From Dictyophora rubrovolvata (Eukaryota > Basidiomycota > Agaricomycetes > Phallales > Phallaceae), in the NCBI GenBank assembly GCA_029959195.1, contig CP114121.1, positions 1,550,001 to 1,614,000 on the forward strand: a stretch of DNA of 64,000 bases, read 5' to 3'. The position numbers and the translations under genes are program-made. The notes under the pieces were generated by a model, which was not told where the DNA came from, did not search any database, and was given only the letters and a program-made list of their open reading frames with translations. This document shows positions 58,337-64,000 of this stretch, piece after piece. The stretch's first letter is position 1, and each line of letters begins with the position of its first letter.

Positions 58337-59868
58337 CTATGTGATTGGTATTTTACAGACGCTGAGGAATTGACTTCGTGAGCCTATAGAGACATCATTT
58401 ATTGAATGTAATACTTAAAAAGGATGTGACGTTTACCTGTAGTATAAAGAATGCCGTGTTTGGGGTCATATGCCGCAGTTGTTGAAAAACTGCTCATTAA
58501 GCCATCATCTTGGAAGATCTGTGCCACGATCAAAACCTAAGTTAACGACGCGTTTTGAGGATTAAAATGCAACAGGGGAAACTTTACTTTGTCGACTTGA
58601 AATTTCTTGCCATAAAATTGGTCATCTCCTGTATTCCTTGTTATCCGAAAAACCGCGGAAGCCGAAGGGATCGATGGATCATTCAACGTTTCACCAATAG
58701 CTTGCAGTCGCTTTGGAAAGGCTGGATAAGGTCAAGGAGATGAAAGTAGGAAAGGAGACCTAGGTTGGAGAATGAAAGAATTTTCCTAACCTGCTACATA
58801 CACCGCATTGTCCTCGCCCAAGGATAGTTTGTCCATTGGCATTTCTGGTTCATTAGTAAAACAACGGTGAACGTGAGATTCGATGAAGCGTTGGCGTTAC
58901 CAGTGTGTATGGTATCTACCATATTCAAACTTCTGTCGTCGGCCTGCTCTAACAATATGACTTCGCCGAACTCATTATTCGTGACATATATCACCCCTTC
59001 GGGACCACGAAGTATGCCATTAGCTCCTGGAAGCCCAGTCGCAGCAAGTGTACAATCCCCTTCATATGTACAATAGCCAATACTTCTGGTTTTCAAGCGA
59101 AACAGTGGATCAATCTTTCGCATCTTCATAATAAAAATATAAGTTTGACAAGTCTGATGATGAACGAGAACCCTTACAATCCCGGTTTTTGAATGGGCAT
59201 TATTGGTGAAATAAAAGCTTCCATCTCCGTTACCCGCAATATCATTGGGTGTGATGATGACGTTGGGATCACGAATCGTTTTGATATACTCCATCTCTGA
59301 ACTTCTTTCTTGAGTTTTGAAAATCTCGATGACGCTATCTGCGCCTTCCTTAGCCGCGACTCCAGTAGAGGGAGGTCTATGGTTGATCGCGAACACGAAG
59401 AGATCTGAAGAATTGGTTTCTGAGGGAACGATATCGAAGCTGTGAAGTGCTAATGGCTCAAGGGACGGAAAGTTGATCAATCGAAGTCGAGTTACACGAG
59501 AGGTAGAAGGATCGTAGACTGCGACATGGTCTACTAATGATCTTCCAGTGGCATTCAGTCGGCCCGTAGCAGGTTCCCAAAACGTGCGCCGTGTTGGATT
59601 TGAGCATGATAAATAAACAAAACCAGAATCTCTCAGCCGAACTAATTCTAGAACACGTCTGAGCTTTTGAGAGCCATGCGCTGTGCGACTTCTACTTACT
59701 TTCACAAGCTTCTAGACCCGGAACTCTTTCGCAATGTTCGTTGTTTATTCCTTCAACTGGGAGCCGCCAGTATCCTCCATGCAGAAGAATTTTTTGTAAG
59801 ATGGCTTGATAATACACGGCGAAAACGACGACAAGGAAAGTCCCAGAGGTAAACGCTAATCGTAACAT
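58337..59868 (-). CDS. Paraoxonase/arylesterase-like beta-propeller protein
   Basis: Start at 59868 gives MLRLAFTSGTFLVVVFAVYY, an uncleaved signal anchor, then GGYWRLPVEGI and a Cys near VPGLEACE. The propeller part includes VYLSCSNPTRRTFWEPATGR, ATGRSLVDHVAVYDP, ITPNDIAGNGDGSFYFTNNA (calcium/catalytic-type Asn and Asp), GANGILRGPEGVIYVTNNEF, and the C-terminal ILYTTGSRSQFLSVCKIPIT after the last intron. This fits the PON / strictosidine-synthase-like six-bladed propeller group. Natural substrates of fungal members are unknown. The junction after exon 1 could not be fixed. The gene converges on the securin-like gene with 37 bp between stops. Confidence 0.75.
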
Positions 59869-60032
59869 TCGGGTGGGAGACGTAAATCAAGTTACAGGTT
59901 ACATAATTTTAAATCGCAGAAAATTTTTTTATAAATATATTTGAGCAGAATGAGAAACAGGTACTCGATAAGAAAGGAAAGCATAAAAGGTTTGAGAAAT
60001 TGTGCATAGCGATACCAAACTAATCATGACTG

Positions 60033-61140
60033 CTATATGTCAATGCCTACTAATAAAAAGGCTGAATTGACTTCTAAGGGTGACTTAGTGACAACAGTTC
60101 CGCCAACATACATCAATGAGTGAATAAGTTCGCCTGAATAATGATCAGAATGTACTACAGGATTAAAAGATTAATGACTCACCGAGCACAGGCGATTCTT
60201 TGTCTAATGCAATCACAAAGGCTTCGCAGTGAAGATGTTCATCAGCTAGATCCATGAGCGCAACGATACTATTTCAGAGTTCAGAGATAATTCCGTTGAA
60301 AGACATAAATAACATGCCTCTCTCGCAGATCAACATGTTCTGCGCCTTTACCATGGACATAAAGGGTGCGACGATCGGTAGGTAAGTCGAGGACTATCCC
60401 TTCCCATTCCGCTTTGAGACCAGGTGAACTTATATTTACACTCTTCGCAAACGGAAGAGCACTAAGACCGGACCGAGGGAATAGGGTTGTCAGGAAGTCC
60501 AATGCAGCTGATGATTGTTTTGCGCTGATATGACCAAACCCCTCACCAGCTTTTCCTCCAATATTTTCGGGAGTATATGGAGGAGTAATGAGGGTATGCG
60601 GCGGGATTTGAGCAACATCCTTAACAGGAATTGGGATAGAAGCCATTGGGGAAGGTAAAGAAAGGGATTCAACAGATGACGCTAGTTCGCTAGGTACACT
60701 TTCAGGGCTTGGAGGATATATGTTGTTTTTACGAGCACGGGGAATTGAAAAATGACCAGACATAGGAAATGAAGAAGAAAAAAATGACGCCGAATTGCCT
60801 CTCACACAATTCGACGACCCTCCGTCAGGAGGGCATTTTTTATGAGGCATGTCAAAAATGCCACTTTTACTTGAGGTTAATATAATATAATATGGTAATG
60901 ACTTTGTTAGCTTACCCCTGGTCCGCCCGAGAACGTAGTAGAATAGTAGTAGATATTGTCTGCATCCTGAACGTGGCAAACAGCAAGAACGTTGTCAGAA
61001 GAAGGAGCCCCATCCCCAACGGCTTGACGGCCGTTGCTGCATAGAGGTGTCAGGATAGATAAACATGACGGGGAGCGAGCTTACGTGGGGCAAAGACTAG
61101 ATATGGAATTCGTTGATAAATTCAAATAATGATTCGTCAT
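60033..61140 (-). CDS. OAZ1: Ornithine decarboxylase antizyme, expressed by +1 frameshift
   Basis: ORF1 starts at 61140 (MTNHYLNLSTNSISSLCPTN) and after an intron runs NVLAVCHVQDADNIYYYSTT. A second intron (donor GTAAGC, acceptor AAAAG) joins GGPG to WHF followed by TGA. A +1 shift at TTT TGA C continues as DMPHKKCPPDGG, matching the DVPH after the shift in animal antizymes. ORF2 has a long variable segment, then EWEGIVLDLPTDRRTLYVHG, SIVALMDLADEHLHCEAFVI and HSLMYVGGTVVTKSPLEVNS, the ODC-binding domain, stopping at 60033-60035. Antizyme binds ODC monomers, sends them to the proteasome and blocks polyamine uptake; the shift is stimulated by polyamines. One intron has a GC donor. Divergent from VPS8 with 205 bp between starts. 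Confidence 0.9.
60269..60317 (-). other. GC-AG intron in antizyme
   Basis: Sense-strand donor CGAGAGAG|GCATGT, acceptor GAAATAG|TATCGT, 49 nt. Removal gives LRE-SIVALMDLADEHL, the conserved helix of antizymes. The nearby GT inside GCATGTT gives the wrong phase. Confidence 0.75.
60851..60857 (-). promoter_or_regulatory. Programmed +1 ribosomal frameshift site, TTT TGA C
   Basis: On the sense (minus) strand the zero frame reads TGG CAT TTT TGA. Skipping the T before GAC puts ribosomes into the long second frame starting DMPH. The stop codon and the phase change fit antizyme recoding. The position depends on the preceding intron ending at AAAAG; the alternative acceptor at CTCAAG would give GGG TAA A as the last codons. 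Confidence 0.75.
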
Positions 61141-61345
61141 GGTGTGCCAACTTGTTTAGTGTTAAACTGGGAAAAAGTACGAGTTTCTGGAGGCTGAACA
61201 GATCGTTGAAGCTCTGTGTGGATGAGGGTGATGGGGAGAGAAGTGGCGGGGACCTTAAGGTACCGGGTCCCCGGCCACCCACCAAGTCTATTACGTAAGA
61301 TGAACCTCGTTTATGTAAATGCTCTCGCACAGTCCGACTTCGTAA

Positions 61346-64000
61346 ATGCAAGAGGACAATCACGATGGAAACGTCCAATATCTCGACGAAAACAATGAAG
61401 AGGAATTAAACGTAAATGAAGATATAAACTCTTCGCGCTATGAGACGCAGCTTGAAGAGGCGCTGGGTCTGCACGAGGACGATGAAAATGAATATTTCCT
61501 GTACGAAGGGGAAGACTCGAATCAGCAACCACTGACTGCGTATGACGAACAGTTGAGGAGTGTATTAAATGATGCCAATGATTTAGAGAAGTATTCTCTT
61601 GATGAGCATCACAGCGACAGTGCGGCTGAAACGTTCAACGATGATATGTCTCCTAAGGTACGTGTTCAAATATATTTTACTGAACCTCTGAGAACGTGTC
61701 ATCGTTAAATAGATAGCAGTCTCTGGTCACTCCACCCCATTGTCGTTTAATTTAACTTCCAATACCAATTCTGGCCTCGTGGACGTTCCCTCCCGCTATT
61801 CACGCTTCCTCCCACATGCAACTTTTTCTCGTCTTCGTTCGTTTGTGCCTCAGCCTGAGGATAAACCTGTGTTATTGATTGCAACTGCTTTTGAGCTTTC
61901 TGGCTCGCCTAGGGACTCAGCATCTTCCCCAATTGGTCTGATGAATTCGACGGACGAACATGTTAAGCGGCGGCTATTTCACGAAGCATTTCGGTGGTCG
62001 TCTTTGAAAGATTTGGGGCAGCATATTTTTGTCAAAAAGGCAGCTACCATGCTAGGTTCTTCCTTTGGCGAACCTACAGTACTTGCCGTCAATGGTCGAA
62101 TATGCATTGGTACCGATAGAGGCTACGCTTTGGTATTCAATCTAAAGCAAGAACTAGTATGCATATGCAAAGGTGGAATTTCATGTGAGTCTCTCGCTGT
62201 CATGAAGACCACAAATTTTCATACAAGTTGTAGCTGCTGTAACCGGCCCCGTTACTGCTGTCGCATTATCCCGAGATCATACCTTTGTTGCTGTCGGCTA
62301 CGGTAGAGGCTACATAAACCTCTTTGAGATATCGCGGCCTCATACCCCAGCACGTGTTGTCGCTCCAACTACACTGACTGCTGTAGCCTCCGGGCGAAAA
62401 GAAGGACATATCGAAGGTGCTGCGATAACGGGTCTTGAGTTCATAGGTTCTCGACATACCACTATTATCTCTATCGATGACGCTGGATTAGCTTTTTACC
62501 ATAGCCTCGGAAAAATCCTCTTTGTTGAAGCGACTGATACACTAAGGATACTCGGAAAGTACTCTGATTTTCCGTTTGCTGCCCAGAACAAAGGGATCAC
62601 GAAAGATAATGAGGCTGGGGCAGCACATTCTACGGCTCGAAGGGGTAACATAGTATTGGCAATGGCATCTTTGCCCATAGGGCCGGTTCCTCATTCTATT
62701 GAGAACTACTCAGTTATCGCCTTGTTGACACCTTCTAAACTGGTTATAGTTGGATTAAAGCCTGCCCCACGCACCTGGTATCGCAAACATCGTGTTAACG
62801 TGGACGAGCTTCCTGCTGAAAGTTCAAAATGGAGAGGATGCCTCGCTTGGCTCCCAAGCATGGATACTACCTGCATCGCTGCCGATGGAAGTATTATATC
62901 AAGTAGGCATGACGAAAAAAAGGCTTCATGTACTCAGCCTATGTTGGCTTATAGTTGGGATCGCACTATCTTCTTATTGCAGGTGATGGAAAAGAAGGTT
63001 AAGAAGAAATTGGATGATTCGAAGGGCACTTCAGCAACCGACATCGAGTTTTTGGACTTCAAAGAGCTCGCTCAATGGTCGACTAATGAAGACTATCTAG
63101 CTCTTCAATGGTTTAACGCTTATGTATGTTTGACTGGCGCTTAAACAAAATTGTTGCCTGAAACTGAAATCCCCAATTAGTTACTCGTGGCCTGCACCGC
63201 TACGCGTATTGAAGTTTGGGATGTACGGCAACCGTCGCGTGTTGAAAGCGTTCAGACACCAATCCTGTCATTGTCACCATCACACGCGCAAAAGAACATA
63301 GATTATGGTTGCATTGCGCATGGTATCCGGATTTATAAAGGGAAGCTTTTTCATTTAGTACGTCGTCCATTTTGTACATTGAACAGTTACTTACAACTTA
63401 GTAGTGTCAACATGAATTACGCGTAGCGTTTTTATTATCCTGGGCAGATAGAATTCTGTCTTCCGTGGAAGATGGGGATTTCTTGGCTGCTATAGAAATA
63501 GCCAGAACATATTATACCTTCAATGCTCCGGGGAATCGTCTGGGTTTGCCTATAGATGAAGTCGCTTTAAAAGCTTTAGTCGGAAAAAGGTTGCGGGATT
63601 TGATGCTGGCTTCAGCCCGTTACATTTTTTCTGAAGATCGTCTAACCGATTTCACACATATTACACCGGAGAACCGTGGAGTAGACCGGACCTCACTCTT
63701 CGAAAATATGGTGAAAACGTGTCTAGATGCTTGCATTGCTTTAGATGACTTCGAGTTCATCTTCGAAGACTTGTTTGATTTCTATCAAAACTCGGGAATT
63801 ACATCAATATTCTTGCGGCAGCTGGAACCTTATGTCCTGGATGGTACAGTCCGTGCGATTCCTCCGCGAATAACGCAAAAGCTTATTGCTATGCATGAAA
63901 ACGATGGAGCTTTCGATCATGCAGAGCGCATCATTTGGCACATTGATCCCGAGTGTTTGGACGTTGATCAAGCCTTATCACTGTGTCGGAAGCAGAGGCT
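61346..64000 (+). CDS. VPS8: Vps8, CORVET tethering complex subunit (5' part; continues past window)
   Basis: The ATG at 61346 begins MQEDNHDGNVQYLDENNEEE, an acidic N-terminus, then after an intron PLSFNLTSNTNSGLVDVPSR. The N-terminal WD-like propeller includes TVLAVNGRICIGTDRGYALV, GAVTAVALSRDHTFVAVGYG, GAAITGLEFIGSRHTTIISI and LVACTATRIEVWDVRQP. It is followed by alpha-solenoid text: WADRILSSVEDGDFLAAIEI, ALVGKRLRDLMLASARYIF and VRAIPPRITQKLIAMHENDG. Vps8 binds Rab5-type GTPases and tethers endosomes; it is the CORVET-specific subunit. The downstream solenoid and RING finger lie beyond 64000. Introns were seen at about 61655-61711 and 62183-62232, and near 62905-62980, 63125-63180 and 63355-63430. 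Confidence 0.9.

Noticed and set aside
60824-60830. TCCTGAC on the antizyme sense strand, resembling the classic TCC TGA frameshift site
   Set aside because: Its zero frame is closed by TAA only four codons upstream, with no acceptor between, and it lies inside the conserved +1-frame text (KCPPDGG).

Overview
This is a gene-dense chromosomal window from a filamentous basidiomycete, most likely an agaricomycete. Nearly every gene is split by short introns of about 45-70 nt. Protein-level relatives are fungal: Mug190, Cps1-type GT2 synthase, Mmc1, Cti6, Rrn5-like and fungal-type INCENP and securin. No species can be assigned from sequence alone. About 30 protein-coding genes were recognised. 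One runs off the left edge (Mug190-like) and one off the right edge (VPS8). I saw no rRNA, convincing tRNA or CRISPR array, and no operons.

Layout. 1-3.8 kb: membrane-tethered SMP/C2 protein (minus). 4.5-5.8 kb: two adjacent unknown genes that look like diverged tandem copies. 5.8-9.5 kb: gene-free, AT-rich island with two ~400-bp LTR-like direct repeats and a 499-bp MITE with 93-bp inverted repeats. 9.5-20 kb: R1-type zinc-finger protein, TIM17, Mmc1-like protein, a VanZ-like membrane protein, an RraA-like aldolase and DNA polymerase kappa. 20-37 kb: INCENP, GST, CTI6, threonine deaminase ILV1, RRP43, lysyl-tRNA synthetase, a Cps1-like polysaccharide synthase and the SNARE USE1. 37-50 kb: single-exon ADE6 (FGAM synthase), an unknown nuclear protein, COG2, SmD3, a small membrane protein and a LAMTOR1/Ego1-like protein. 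50-64 kb: COG3, RRN5-like factor, MPP-beta, securin-like protein, paraoxonase-like protein, ornithine decarboxylase antizyme and VPS8.

Most of the content is housekeeping: nucleotide and amino-acid metabolism, mitochondrial import and processing, RNA processing, chromosome segregation and vesicle tethering (COG2, COG3, USE1, VPS8). Many genes are arranged as divergent pairs with only about 115-250 bp between start codons, implying shared promoters.

The most notable signals are: a reconstructed +1 programmed frameshift (TTT TGA C) in the antizyme gene; GC-AG introns in ILV1 and antizyme; a possible one-base frame conflict in the VanZ-like gene; alternative in-frame starts in lysyl-tRNA synthetase and the RraA-like gene that could add a mitochondrial presequence; and the transposon-derived island. 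Gene models were spliced by eye, so exon edges are predictions unless the protein match fixes them.
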